Shown piece after piece: positions 1 through 7,951 of a DNA stretch of 33,937 nucleotides. A program made the position numbers and the translations under genes. Each line of letters starts with the position of its first letter. The first letter of the stretch is position 1. The stretch comes from Bdellovibrionia bacterium (lineage in GTDB: Bacteria > Bdellovibrionota > Bdellovibrionia > Bdellovibrionales > JAGQZY01), in the NCBI GenBank assembly GCA_030424665.1, contig JAUHWN010000028.1:1-33937 (forward strand), in the 5' to 3' direction. The notes under the pieces are model-generated. The model saw only the letters and a list, made by a program, of their open reading frames with translations, was not told the origin of the DNA and ran no database searches.

Positions 1-38
1 GTAGGGAACACAGAGGTTTTTTAAATAGGGACAATCTT

Positions 39-1505
39 ATGAGCAACAAAATTATATGTATCCTTCTTTCATTTGCTATGGCCTATACACCAGGATTGGC
101 AGTAGCAGCGAAGTCAAAAGCAGACTTTTCACAAGACGGACCGGTTTTCGTTAGACAACTCTTAAAAGAGTTACCTATCAACAAGCAAGAGATTTCTAAA
201 AAGAAGATGATGAATTTCTTTTTAGAAAAACAGCAAGTTGAGTATCACCAAGGAACAAAGAAGTTTTTTAAGTCTCTGCCGCTCAAGAAACTTCCCAAGT
301 ACCAAGTGGACCGGGTGAAGCTTCCGAACGGAAAAGATACTTACAAGATTAGTTTTACCCACAATAAGAAATACGTTTCAATGGAAATGGTTTTTGGCCC
401 CAAGGTATACGCGCGAGTCAATGGCTACGAAATTACAAATAAAGATATGCTTCACGACGCCGGTCGTGGTGCTATGATGAAAGCTCTCGGTGTTAATCCG
501 GCAAAAAGACTTTTCCCCGCATCAGTTGTAAAGAAACTCAATAAGGGCGAAAGAGCACTTTATACGTATCACCTAAGAAAAGTAGTTATGGCCATGGACG
601 CTGTTCAAAAGGCTAATGAGAAAGCTCGAAGTGCTGCAGTTAATAAGTACAAAGATTTAAACGCTCTTTTTATGCTGCTTTTTGGTGAGAAGGCTTATGC
701 GAGTGAATACGATGGCAACCCTTGTGTGAATGCCGGCTGGACTTCGCAATACGTGAATGGAAGCTGTTCGATTCCCGGTTCTAATGGGTGTCAATACCAG
801 GGAGAGCGAGGGATCAAGTGTAATCCAGTGATTTTTGGACGCACCAGTGGAGGTAACTATTGTGTGCGAGCCGATAATAATGCTTCTAGCTCGTGTGATC
901 AGCAGAATCCTTTGACCTCTCCTGGAAATGTCAGAGCGGTCATCGAAAGCAATGGACAAACCTATAATCAGCAAAGCGTGAACGCTCTTAATGCGGCCAT
1001 TGAATCGGCCATTCGAGCCTGTGCGAATCCTCCAGCGAGCAACCGAGCGGATCAGGAAGAAGCTTGTGAAGTTCTTAGAAGACGCCATGGCCAATTCGTT
1101 GCCATTCAAGAAGATATTATCGCTGATATCGATTCGGGTCCAAACACGATTACTCCGGCGGCCGAAGAAGGACCGGGTTTTGGTGAGCGTGCTGGTAACT
1201 GGATGCGAGAAAATAGAAATTGGTTAATCCCTGTGGGAATTGCAACTGCCGTTGCGGTAGGTATTCTCTTGATGAGAAACCGTAACAAAAATAAAGGCGG
1301 TGATGATCCTGATCCGACTCCAACGGATACCCCAGTGGGTAAGCCAGGAGAGCCCGAAACGGAGCGCTGGGCTGGAACCGGAACCCTTAGAGTCCGACAA
1401 GCAGCCTATGCTGGTTGGTCGACAGATGATATTGGCGCGATGATGCGTGGAACTGGTAGTAGTGGACGACCTGGTGTCAGGCCCGCCACTCCAGTAGATA
1501 TTTAA
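39..1505 (+). CDS. exported Cys-rich single-span membrane protein, unknown function
   Basis: The product is 488 aa and I do not recognise the family. Residues 1-23 look like a Sec signal peptide (hydrophobic core, Ala-Val-Ala before the likely cut). A Lys-rich segment follows. A Cys-rich segment begins near residue 229, including the stretch GIKCNPVIFG followed by a YCV; such spaced Cys suggest disulphides outside the cytoplasm. Near residues 396-413 is one hydrophobic span (WLIPVGIATAVAVGILLM) followed by a basic stop-transfer stretch (RNRNKNK) and a disordered Asp/Pro/Thr tail. This predicts a large periplasmic part, one membrane anchor and a cytoplasmic tail. The ATG is preceded by TAGGGA about 7 nt upstream. 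The next gene starts about 20 nt after the stop on the same strand, so the two are probably cotranscribed. Function unknown. Confidence 0.85.
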   Translation: MSNKIICILLSFAMAYTPGLAVAAKSKADFSQDGPVFVRQLLKELPINKQEISKKKMMNFFLEKQQVEYHQGTKKFFKSLPLKKLPKYQVDRVKLPNGKDTYKISFTHNKKYVSMEMVFGPKVYARVNGYEITNKDMLHDAGRGAMMKALGVNPAKRLFPASVVKKLNKGERALYTYHLRKVVMAMDAVQKANEKARSAAVNKYKDLNALFMLLFGEKAYASEYDGNPCVNAGWTSQYVNGSCSIPGSNGCQYQGERGIKCNPVIFGRTSGGNYCVRADNNASSSCDQQNPLTSPGNVRAVIESNGQTYNQQSVNALNAAIESAIRACANPPASNRADQEEACEVLRRRHGQFVAIQEDIIADIDSGPNTITPAAEEGPGFGERAGNWMRENRNWLIPVGIATAVAVGILLMRNRNKNKGGDDPDPTPTDTPVGKPGEPETERWAGTGTLRVRQAAYAGWSTDDIGAMMRGTGSSGRPGVRPATPVDI

Positions 1506-1526
1506 TAGCAAGAGAGAGTTAAAGTG

Positions 1527-2921
1527 ATGAACAAAAAGAATTTTAGCCTCTATGTGGCTACAGCGTTTATGATATCTCTCGCAGTGGGAGCTTTAATAAC
1601 CCAAAACTGCGCAAAGGCTCGATTTGATCGAATGACAAGTGACTGTACCGGTTCCAACTGTAACAATACTGGTTTTAGCGTTAAGTGGAATTTTGACATC
1701 GAGTGGGGCGAATGCTCTGCTGAATGTGGTGGCGGTACGCAGACTCGAGAAGTTTATTGTGAAGATGCTTCTGGCAATCGGGTTGATGAAAGTCGATGTT
1801 CTTCGGCCGATCGACCTGCCGAGCAGCGAGTTTGTAATGTCCACTCTTGTGATAGTCTCAGATATGTTTGGGTCCCAGGTGCCTGGGGGACATGTACGGG
1901 CGGAACGCAAACGCGAACGATCGCATGCTATGACACGCAAACCTCTACTGAAGTTGACGATTCTAATTGTACGCAGACTCCTCCAGAAACATCGAGAAGT
2001 TGTACGGCGACCACTGCCTATACCTATATTCAAGATATTCCGGATGGAAATGCCGACGTCGACATCCTATTGATTTTGGATGATTCGGCTTCGATGGAGC
2101 CTGAGCAAATGAAGATTGCAAACCGCCTTGGTGGCTTTGTGGGTGATCTCGACGGCGCTAATATTGACTGGCAAATGTGTATTACGACAACTGATATTGA
2201 TTTTTATCAGGGACGCGCCATTGTCTGGGAAGGGTTAAACAACCACATCCTTAAAAAGGCAGATGGCAACCGCGATGCGGTTTTTCGAGATACCATTACT
2301 AAAATTGGTGCGGGCTTTAGTAACGATGAGCAGGGCATTAAAGCGGCCTACCTGGCAGTTGAAGACAATACGATCTCAAAGTGTATGCGCGATAGTGCGG
2401 CCCTTGTGGTCATCATTCTCAGTGATGAAGATGAGCGCAGTGTGGGCGGTGTTCGTTCTCGAAGTAGTGCTCAGTACCAACCTCTTGGACCAAAGAATAT
2501 GCCGACTGAGTTTATTGAAGTGGTACAAAATACCTTTTCAAGTAACACAGCTGCAAAGCGCTTGATTGTGAATTCAATTATTGTTCGCCCCGGAGATACG
2601 GTGTGTGAAACAAATCAAGATAATCAAGGAGTGCCAAGTTTCTTTGGAACGAAGTACGATGAATTATCTCGACTCACCGGTGGATATGTAGGGGATATTT
2701 GTGCCAATGATTATCGGCAAAACTTGAAGTTCTTCCAGAACAATATTCTGAATCAGCTTTCAAAGGTGGATCTCACCTGTGATCCGAAGAATATCACAGT
2801 GATGACGATACCAAATGTAGCGGGTATTAATTATACGGTGAATGGCAATGAAATTTCATTCGTACCACCCATCCCCGGCGGCACCCGTGTCATAATCAAT
2901 TACGAGTGCGACAACCCCTAG
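1527..2921 (+). CDS. secreted protein with two TSP1-like repeats and a VWA domain
   Basis: The product is 464 aa. An N-terminal hydrophobic segment acts as export signal; Cys29 follows it, but TQNC is not a canonical lipobox, so lipidation is uncertain. Residues ~58-109 carry a thrombospondin type-1-like repeat (WGECSAECGGGTQTR, then spaced Cys), and ~116-160 a second, shorter one (WGTCTGGTQTR). Residues ~177-390 look like a von Willebrand factor A domain with a MIDAS start, DILLILDDSASM (DxSxS), and a later hydrophobic strand ending ILSDEDE. A small beta-rich C-terminal tail ends the protein. In this fold class these modules bind proteins or glycans, so adhesion or matrix binding is the likely role (inference). 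A GTG at 1524 directly precedes the ATG at 1527; either could initiate, with weak SD (AGAGAG). Probably an operon with the Cys-rich protein upstream. Confidence 0.85.
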   Translation: MNKKNFSLYVATAFMISLAVGALITQNCAKARFDRMTSDCTGSNCNNTGFSVKWNFDIEWGECSAECGGGTQTREVYCEDASGNRVDESRCSSADRPAEQRVCNVHSCDSLRYVWVPGAWGTCTGGTQTRTIACYDTQTSTEVDDSNCTQTPPETSRSCTATTAYTYIQDIPDGNADVDILLILDDSASMEPEQMKIANRLGGFVGDLDGANIDWQMCITTTDIDFYQGRAIVWEGLNNHILKKADGNRDAVFRDTITKIGAGFSNDEQGIKAAYLAVEDNTISKCMRDSAALVVIILSDEDERSVGGVRSRSSAQYQPLGPKNMPTEFIEVVQNTFSSNTAAKRLIVNSIIVRPGDTVCETNQDNQGVPSFFGTKYDELSRLTGGYVGDICANDYRQNLKFFQNNILNQLSKVDLTCDPKNITVMTIPNVAGINYTVNGNEISFVPPIPGGTRVIINYECDNP

Positions 2922-3028
2922 GTAGAAGCTTCCTTTTGGTAGCGACAGCGCGTAAAAAAGCCTTCCATATAGGAAGGCTTTTTTTGTTTTGCCTGACGCA
3001 AGCGCGCTACCAAAAGGAAGCTTCTACC
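2921..3028. repeat. 24-bp perfect inverted repeat enclosing a terminator
   Basis: The arm at 2921-2944 (begins GGTAGAAGCTTCC, ends TTGGTAGCG) is the exact reverse complement of 3005-3028. The 60-bp interior holds the terminator hairpin at 2954-2984. The left arm starts on the last base of the upstream stop codon. The size and the perfect arms resemble a dispersed palindromic element or MITE-like insertion, but no second copy is present in this window. Confidence 0.8.
2954..2984. terminator. bidirectional Rho-independent terminator
   Basis: A 13-bp stem, 2954-2966 with 2972-2984, closes a 5-nt loop. The stem core is AAGCCTTCC/GGAAGGCTT, with an A-tract on the left and a T-tract on the right, so it can stop transcription in both directions. 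It lies between convergent genes ending at 2921 (+) and 3043 (-). Confidence 0.85.
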
Positions 3029-3042
3029 CAATTGCCTGGCAC

Positions 3043-4593
3043 CTAATTAAAGATTTGGAATTCGACGCGGCGGTTTTCCTTACGTCCTTGGTAGTTTCCG
3101 TTATCGGCGATCGGTTGGCTTTCACCCTTTCCGCGCGCGATTACTCGATTGGCTGGAATTTTGTGAACCTTGATGAGGTATTTGCGAATCGTCTTGGCGC
3201 GACGAATACTTAGAATCCTGTTCTTCTTAGCCGAGCCAATTGAGTCTGTGTGTCCAACGATAATCAGCTTCTTGAATTTAGGCGGCTTTCGTAAATACTG
3301 ATTGAGTCTCTTGAGGTAAGTTCTAACTCGGCCGTAAACTTTAGATGATGAGCCGGGCTTAAAGTTAACGTTTTTAAGAACGAAGACCACTTTACGTTGC
3401 TTCCTCTCATTCTTGAGTACTTTGTCGATGGCTGTGACTTCATCAAATGGATCATCCACATCGGCGATCGGTTCGAGGCCCTGCTCGTTGAGTAGGCGAT
3501 CTTCGGCCTTTGTGTCGAAGTCTGCATATTGGTCCGCTCCAATATCTTTAATAGTTTCATCAATGTCATCGGAGAATTCATCACCACCGGCACCTAAGTT
3601 GTCGTCGGTATCGGCATATTTATAAATACGATCTTCTTTACGCTCGCGCACCATTTTGACTTCAGTTGATTTCCCGGATCCGAAAGCGTAGTTGATCCCA
3701 GTAAAAAAACGCCAATCCGGAGAAGCCGTTCCTGCCGCAAGTTCAGTACCGAGTCCTCCGAGAAGTGAAAATCTAGAATTGAAGTCATGTTTAGCTGCAA
3801 TCAAAGATTCAAAGCTCGATTGCCCATCTGGTGCGGCCGAATCTGTTGGGAATCCGCCAAAAAGTTCAAAGATAAATTTAGTATCCCATTTGGCTACGAG
3901 AAAACTGGCGGCGACTGATGCCACAATAGAGTCGGAATAGGGGACAATGACAGGGTCAATTTGAGTGCCGGGACTGCGCAAGCGATAGCCCAAGTTGGCG
4001 GCAAGGTTCCAGCGCCCGAATGTTTTATCGGCGGCAACTTCAAAGTTAAGGATGGGGCCGGCACCGTCACCCGAATAAATATTATTTTCGATTTGATTAA
4101 AGTTAATGGTAAAAATTCCAGCGATTCCGTAGGAGTCGTCACCGATAAAGCGATACTTTGTATTGAGTCGAATTTCGGAGAGACCTTTTTGCGAAAAACT
4201 TCCGTAGAGTTGATCAGACTCAATGGACTGATTGACAATCATAGGAGCGTTGAGGCCTACATCCCAGTTTTTCATAATTCCATAACCAAAATTAAAGTCG
4301 ACCGCACCAACGGAATCACTGTAGGTCGAGCGGTCCCGAATTAATGCGCCGTCGATGGATTCGAAATAGGGAAGGGTGTTGTAGGCGATATTGTAGTAAA
4401 AACCAAAATTAAATATCTTTGGTTGCAATGTTTCTGAAGAGTGAACAGTTACAAAGTCGAGACCACTTGGAATGGGATTGAAGTTTTGAAAATCACTCCC
4501 AATGACATTCGCACTTGCTGGTAGATGAAAGAAGCTGACACTCAAAATGAGTATGCAAAATAGCTTTTGAAACGAAATATTTCCTAATTTCAC
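3043..4593 (-). CDS. outer-membrane OmpA-family protein with beta-barrel N-terminus
   Basis: The product is 516 aa. A signal peptide ends near residue 28 (FHLPASA). Residues ~30-310 are rich in alternating aromatic/polar strands such as FNFGYGI and LNTKYRF, as in outer-membrane beta-barrels. A very acidic linker (~325-395, many Asp/Glu) follows. The C-terminal ~115 residues form an OmpA-like peptidoglycan-binding domain: GHTDSIGS, then NRILSIRRA, then an RVIARGKGES and a closing NRRVEFQ. The family ties the outer membrane to peptidoglycan, by binding diaminopimelate through conserved Asp and Arg. The start is GTG with GAAGGG six nt upstream. An acidic linker is reminiscent of Ca-binding repeats (TSP3-type) in other OmpA proteins, but no clear repeat is visible. 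It converges on the terminator at 2954-2984. Confidence 0.9.
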   Translation of the reverse strand: MKLGNISFQKLFCILILSVSFFHLPASANVIGSDFQNFNPIPSGLDFVTVHSSETLQPKIFNFGFYYNIAYNTLPYFESIDGALIRDRSTYSDSVGAVDFNFGYGIMKNWDVGLNAPMIVNQSIESDQLYGSFSQKGLSEIRLNTKYRFIGDDSYGIAGIFTINFNQIENNIYSGDGAGPILNFEVAADKTFGRWNLAANLGYRLRSPGTQIDPVIVPYSDSIVASVAASFLVAKWDTKFIFELFGGFPTDSAAPDGQSSFESLIAAKHDFNSRFSLLGGLGTELAAGTASPDWRFFTGINYAFGSGKSTEVKMVRERKEDRIYKYADTDDNLGAGGDEFSDDIDETIKDIGADQYADFDTKAEDRLLNEQGLEPIADVDDPFDEVTAIDKVLKNERKQRKVVFVLKNVNFKPGSSSKVYGRVRTYLKRLNQYLRKPPKFKKLIIVGHTDSIGSAKKNRILSIRRAKTIRKYLIKVHKIPANRVIARGKGESQPIADNGNYQGRKENRRVEFQIFN

Positions 4594-4626
4594 TGATCGC
4601 CCTTCCGTGAACGATGATAGACCTGT

Positions 4627-4640
4627 CTATAAATTTATAG
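4627..4640. promoter_or_regulatory. 14-bp perfect AT palindrome upstream of OmpA-like gene
   Basis: CTATAAATTTATAG is a perfect palindrome 34 nt upstream of the GTG of the OmpA-family gene. It contains a TATAAA that could serve as a -10 element on the minus strand, but I find no convincing -35 at the right distance. It could be an operator or the -10 region. Confidence 0.3.
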
Positions 4641-4693
4641 CTAAACGGGGTTTCTGGCTAGAAGCAAGGCTTCTCAGTCACTCGAAAAGCCGC

Positions 4694-6133
4694 CTAAAGT
4701 CCAGTTAGCTGGCTGAAGCCCAAGCTACAGGTGTTTTGAGGTCTAAAATTGCCATTGAGCTGCTCGCGATTTCGAAAGCGAAAACGAATCTCTTTGGTGT
4801 CCGGAGCTATTTTCACATTGTTTTTTGTGTAGCCAAGCTCTCTCGCTCTCAGGCGAGCTCCAGCGACCATTGCTTCTGCATCCATTGGTACATACCAGTT
4901 GATATGATCATTATTGAATCGGTTTTGCTTCCAATCGAAATTATTAATAATTCGATTAGGATAATAGTCTTCTGTTAGTTCAACCTCGCCGACAAATTGA
5001 TGCCAGAATTCCAGAAGATCTTGTTGGCCGTTTCTCTCCATGACCGCGCGAACCGGAGCTCCATCAGTAAGATCCAAAAATACAATTTTTCCAGTCAATT
5101 GCATGTTTTCGTCGAATTCAATTCGCATGTTTTGCAAGTGGGCTGATGACATTTTGAAGCCGAGTACTAAATTCATTTCAACAAGTGCTTGAGCAAAATA
5201 AAATGAGATTTTCTTTTTGAGCTCCTTGCTGGTCATGTTGTTCAGTCGAGCGATTCGATTCATTTCAAGATCGTCGTGCAGAACGAAGCCAGACATATGA
5301 AACTTTTTTCCAGCTGAGACTTCTTCCATCAAGCGAACAGAGATCGCTATATCACCATTTTTTTCACCGGGGCTGACTCCCATAGAAAATGCTTCCCAGG
5401 CGATATCAGCGACTTTTAAATGATGCTTTTGGGAGTTATAGTAGTCACTGAGTCTTCGATTAAAATAAGCCCAGTTAACAGGGTAGGGCCTTTCTATATC
5501 ATCATCACCCTGAGCGTGTTTTGATGTCGCCGTTTTAAAACTAAAAATTCGTTCTACTTCGGAATTGGAAGAGGGAATGGCCACAATCACACTACGAGAG
5601 GCTGTATTAAAACCTCTCACTTCAGAGAGGGGGTCCGTCTTGTCTTCGTCCTCTTCCGTACGATAGTAACGATATTCCAGGCCGAGATCGGCAAAGTAGG
5701 TCATCAAACGATATTTAAAATCGTCATCTTGAGGAGATAGGAGCCACTTTACTTTTTTAATTCCCCCTTCTTCTTCGGTGACCAAAAAGTTGCGGATGTC
5801 TTCGGGTAGATAGGCCGCTTGGTCGATTAAAAACCAATGGGGCCCTTTGTCTCCACCTTGAAACCAATCGACATAGTGACGACCAATATTGACCTTGGAG
5901 GGATCAACCGTGATTTCTAAATAGGGAATTGCTCGGCGATAGGCTGTAAAATTGAGAGCAGCTGTTTGCGAGCCCGAACCAATCCCAATATTGTGCTGGC
6001 TGTCCCAGTCCACAAATTGGGCTGCTGGCTCAGACACCGGACCTAGATCGGTACTCATTTCTTCTTGAGCTGTGGCCACTGAAGAGAGGCCTAAAAGGAG
6101 GCTGAAAATAAGGCGAGCGATCAGTAAAATCAT
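4694..6133 (-). CDS. exported protein of unknown family
   Basis: The product is 479 aa. The ATG at 6133 is chosen over the in-frame TTG at 6145 because GGAG lies six nt before it and the protein then begins directly with a signal peptide (MILLIARLIF, ending near VATAQ). The mature part is mixed alpha/beta with an acidic loop (RTEEDEDKTD) near residues 160-170. A segment near residue 330 (SSAHLQNMRIEFDENMQL, then GKIVFLDLTDG) has the rhythm of a kinase-like or siderophore-synthetase-like catalytic core (H..N on one strand, D on the next), but this is only a loose resemblance. I cannot name a family. The flanks are a convergent-free gap on the left and a divergent methyltransferase gene on the right. 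Confidence 0.85.
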   Translation of the reverse strand: MILLIARLIFSLLLGLSSVATAQEEMSTDLGPVSEPAAQFVDWDSQHNIGIGSGSQTAALNFTAYRRAIPYLEITVDPSKVNIGRHYVDWFQGGDKGPHWFLIDQAAYLPEDIRNFLVTEEEGGIKKVKWLLSPQDDDFKYRLMTYFADLGLEYRYYRTEEDEDKTDPLSEVRGFNTASRSVIVAIPSSNSEVERIFSFKTATSKHAQGDDDIERPYPVNWAYFNRRLSDYYNSQKHHLKVADIAWEAFSMGVSPGEKNGDIAISVRLMEEVSAGKKFHMSGFVLHDDLEMNRIARLNNMTSKELKKKISFYFAQALVEMNLVLGFKMSSAHLQNMRIEFDENMQLTGKIVFLDLTDGAPVRAVMERNGQQDLLEFWHQFVGEVELTEDYYPNRIINNFDWKQNRFNNDHINWYVPMDAEAMVAGARLRARELGYTKNNVKIAPDTKEIRFRFRNREQLNGNFRPQNTCSLGFSQLTGL

Positions 6134-6310
6134 ATGAATCTCCAATACTTAATGCGTCGCATCTTAACTCCTCCTGGGGCCCAGGTGTAGGCTTTTAGGG
6201 GCCTGTGAAATAGTTATAAAGGAGTGACCTAAACGGGCCTAATCTCGGCCATCGTGATAGGACTCTCCTGTCTTCAAGGTCTTATGACCGATTGAGTGGG
6301 AAATAATCGA

Positions 6311-7453
6311 ATGCAGAAGTTAAAACTTTCACGAAATTTGCGAAAAAGTATCCTCCGTGGGCATCCTTGGGTTTACGGATCAGCCCTTGAGAAGGTTGGC
6401 GCTGCAAAGAGTGGTGAAATGGTGCAGGTCTTGGATTCGAAGGGAGCTCATTTAGCATGGGCTTTTTATGATAAGGACCACGACTTTGCCCTGCGAATTC
6501 TATCTCTTGATAAGGCTCCTCCAAGCCGAGCCGTTTTCGCCAAGAAGTTACAGAACGCCTTAGCGCTAAGACTCTTCAATGCAGAAACCACGGCCTATCG
6601 CCTACTCAATGGTGAAGGGGATTCTTTGCCGGGAATGGTTTGTGATCGGTATGAAGATGTTGCTGTTTTACAGTTTGATAGCGAACCACTCGAAAAGTTC
6701 TGGCTGTCCCAAGGAGTTGTTGAAAGTTTGCAGGAGTTTTTTGATTGGACTTGTATTATCAACAAGTCTCGACACCACAAGGAACCGGTTTTTTTAAAAG
6801 GGCAACTCAGCAACTCGATATCGATTCAAGAAAATCAGGTCGCATTTTCTATCAATGTTTTAGAAGGTCAAAAAACCGGCTTTTTTCTCGATCAAAGGGA
6901 AAACCGCCAATACCTTTCTCGCTTTTCTCAGGGTAAGAGCTTTCTAAATCTATTCAGTTACACCGGAGGATTTTCGATCTATGCCGGTGTCGGTGGTGCC
7001 AGGCAAGTCACTAGTGTGGATATAGCCCCCAATGCGATCGAAAACGCCCATTTCAATTGGCAACTGAATGGCCTGGAGAAAGCCTGCCACAAGGGAGTGG
7101 TCAAGGACTGTTATGAATTCCTGAAAGAGACTAAAGAGCTCTATGATATGATCATGGTCGACCCACCTTCGATGGCTCCCAATGAGAAGTCAAAACCCCA
7201 AGCCATAAAGAAATACACAGACATTTTTGCCATGGCTGCTAAGCGCTTACCCGCTGAGGGCCATTTATTCTTAAGTAGTTGTTCTTCTCATATTAATTTT
7301 GATGACTTTTCTGCTATAATCGACGAAGCCCTATCTCAAGCACGGAGAACCGGTAGAGTTCTTCGGGTTTCAGGTCAGGGGAGTGATCATCCATTTCGCC
7401 ATATTCATCCTGAGATGAGGTATTTAAAGTTCTACCATTTGGTATTAGATTGA
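6311..7453 (+). CDS. rlmI: RlmI-type class I rRNA large-subunit cytosine-C5 methyltransferase
   Basis: The product is 380 aa from ATG 6311; a GTG at 6296 is an in-frame alternative with no better ribosome site. The N-terminus (LRKSILRGHPWVYGSAL) is the PUA-like RNA-binding domain of the RlmI/YccW family. The C-terminal half is a Rossmann methyltransferase: NLFSYTGGFSIYA for SAM binding, SVDIAPNAIENA for the ribose-binding acidic strand, VDPPS (Asp284) for motif IV, and SSCSSH with the conserved late Cys. In E. coli RlmI makes m5C1962 in 23S rRNA using SAM. The length is close to the E. coli protein (396 aa). The downstream gene starts 10 nt after the stop, so the two are one operon. Paralogues with other targets exist, so the site specificity is inferred. 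Confidence 0.85.
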   Translation: MQKLKLSRNLRKSILRGHPWVYGSALEKVGAAKSGEMVQVLDSKGAHLAWAFYDKDHDFALRILSLDKAPPSRAVFAKKLQNALALRLFNAETTAYRLLNGEGDSLPGMVCDRYEDVAVLQFDSEPLEKFWLSQGVVESLQEFFDWTCIINKSRHHKEPVFLKGQLSNSISIQENQVAFSINVLEGQKTGFFLDQRENRQYLSRFSQGKSFLNLFSYTGGFSIYAGVGGARQVTSVDIAPNAIENAHFNWQLNGLEKACHKGVVKDCYEFLKETKELYDMIMVDPPSMAPNEKSKPQAIKKYTDIFAMAAKRLPAEGHLFLSSCSSHINFDDFSAIIDEALSQARRTGRVLRVSGQGSDHPFRHIHPEMRYLKFYHLVLD

Positions 7454-7462
7454 GGAATAAAA

Positions 7463-7951
7463 GTGGATTTTGCAGATAAACAGGCCATACTCCAACAATT
7501 TACCGAAAAGTTTCGTGATGAACTGAACGTCATGTTGCAATCGGCTGACGAGGCTCGCAATTACGCAATTGCCGACGACGCCAAGGCTGAAAATAAGTAC
7601 GATACCCGAGGACTTGAGGCTTCGTATTTGGCCCACGGGCAGGCAAAAAGGGCCCAGGACCTTGCCAAGGTCGTCGGAGTTCTTGAGCTACTCGAAGTAA
7701 AAGATTTTAAAGATAAATCGATTGAAGCGACAGCGCTCGTACACATCGAAATCGATGGCGAAAGAAAAGCATGGTATTTTACTCTTCCGCAAAGGGGAGG
7801 AGAGTCTATCGAATATAAATCCCAAAAAATTATGAGTCTTTCTCCAGAGTCTCCCCTTGGGCAAAATGTTTTTGGGGCTCGCCTTGGGGATTACTTCGAA
7901 CTCAACGGTAAAAATGGTCCCTTAGAATATGAAATCATTCAGGTGATTTGA
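7463..7951 (+). CDS. GreA/GreB C-terminal-domain protein
   Basis: The product is 162 aa. The start is GTG, with GAGGAA six nt before it; that ribosome site overlaps the stop of the methyltransferase gene, suggesting translational coupling. The C-terminal third (PESPLGQNVFGARLGDYFEL, ~129-148) matches the FKBP-like domain of GreA/GreB elongation factors, in which an S/T-P-x-SPLG-x-x-L/F-G signature is typical. The N-terminal half is helical and includes ADDAKAENKYDTRG, similar to the charged helical segment of Gre-fold proteins, but it is not a standard GreA coiled coil with the tip acidic pair in a clear position. It may bind the RNA polymerase secondary channel or act as an anti-Gre regulator (inference). 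Its last 17 bp overlap the convergent K+ channel gene. Confidence 0.8.
   Translation: MDFADKQAILQQFTEKFRDELNVMLQSADEARNYAIADDAKAENKYDTRGLEASYLAHGQAKRAQDLAKVVGVLELLEVKDFKDKSIEATALVHIEIDGERKAWYFTLPQRGGESIEYKSQKIMSLSPESPLGQNVFGARLGDYFELNGKNGPLEYEIIQVI

Noticed and set aside
657-1109. 150-codon antisense frame inside the first gene
   Set aside because: Arg/Ile/Ser-rich shadow of a gene with good export and domain signals on the other strand.
1539-1614. lipoprotein call for the TSP1/VWA protein
   Set aside because: The residues before Cys29 (TQN) do not form an accepted lipobox; a plain signal peptide or N-terminal anchor is as likely.
2989-3213. 74-codon plus-strand frame across the inverted repeat
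   Set aside because: It overlaps the OmpA domain in antisense, starts inside the repeat and has no ribosome site.
4661-4675. AGAAGC/GCTTCT hairpin as a terminator
   Set aside because: A 6-bp stem with 3-nt loop and no T-tract on either strand; too weak to call.
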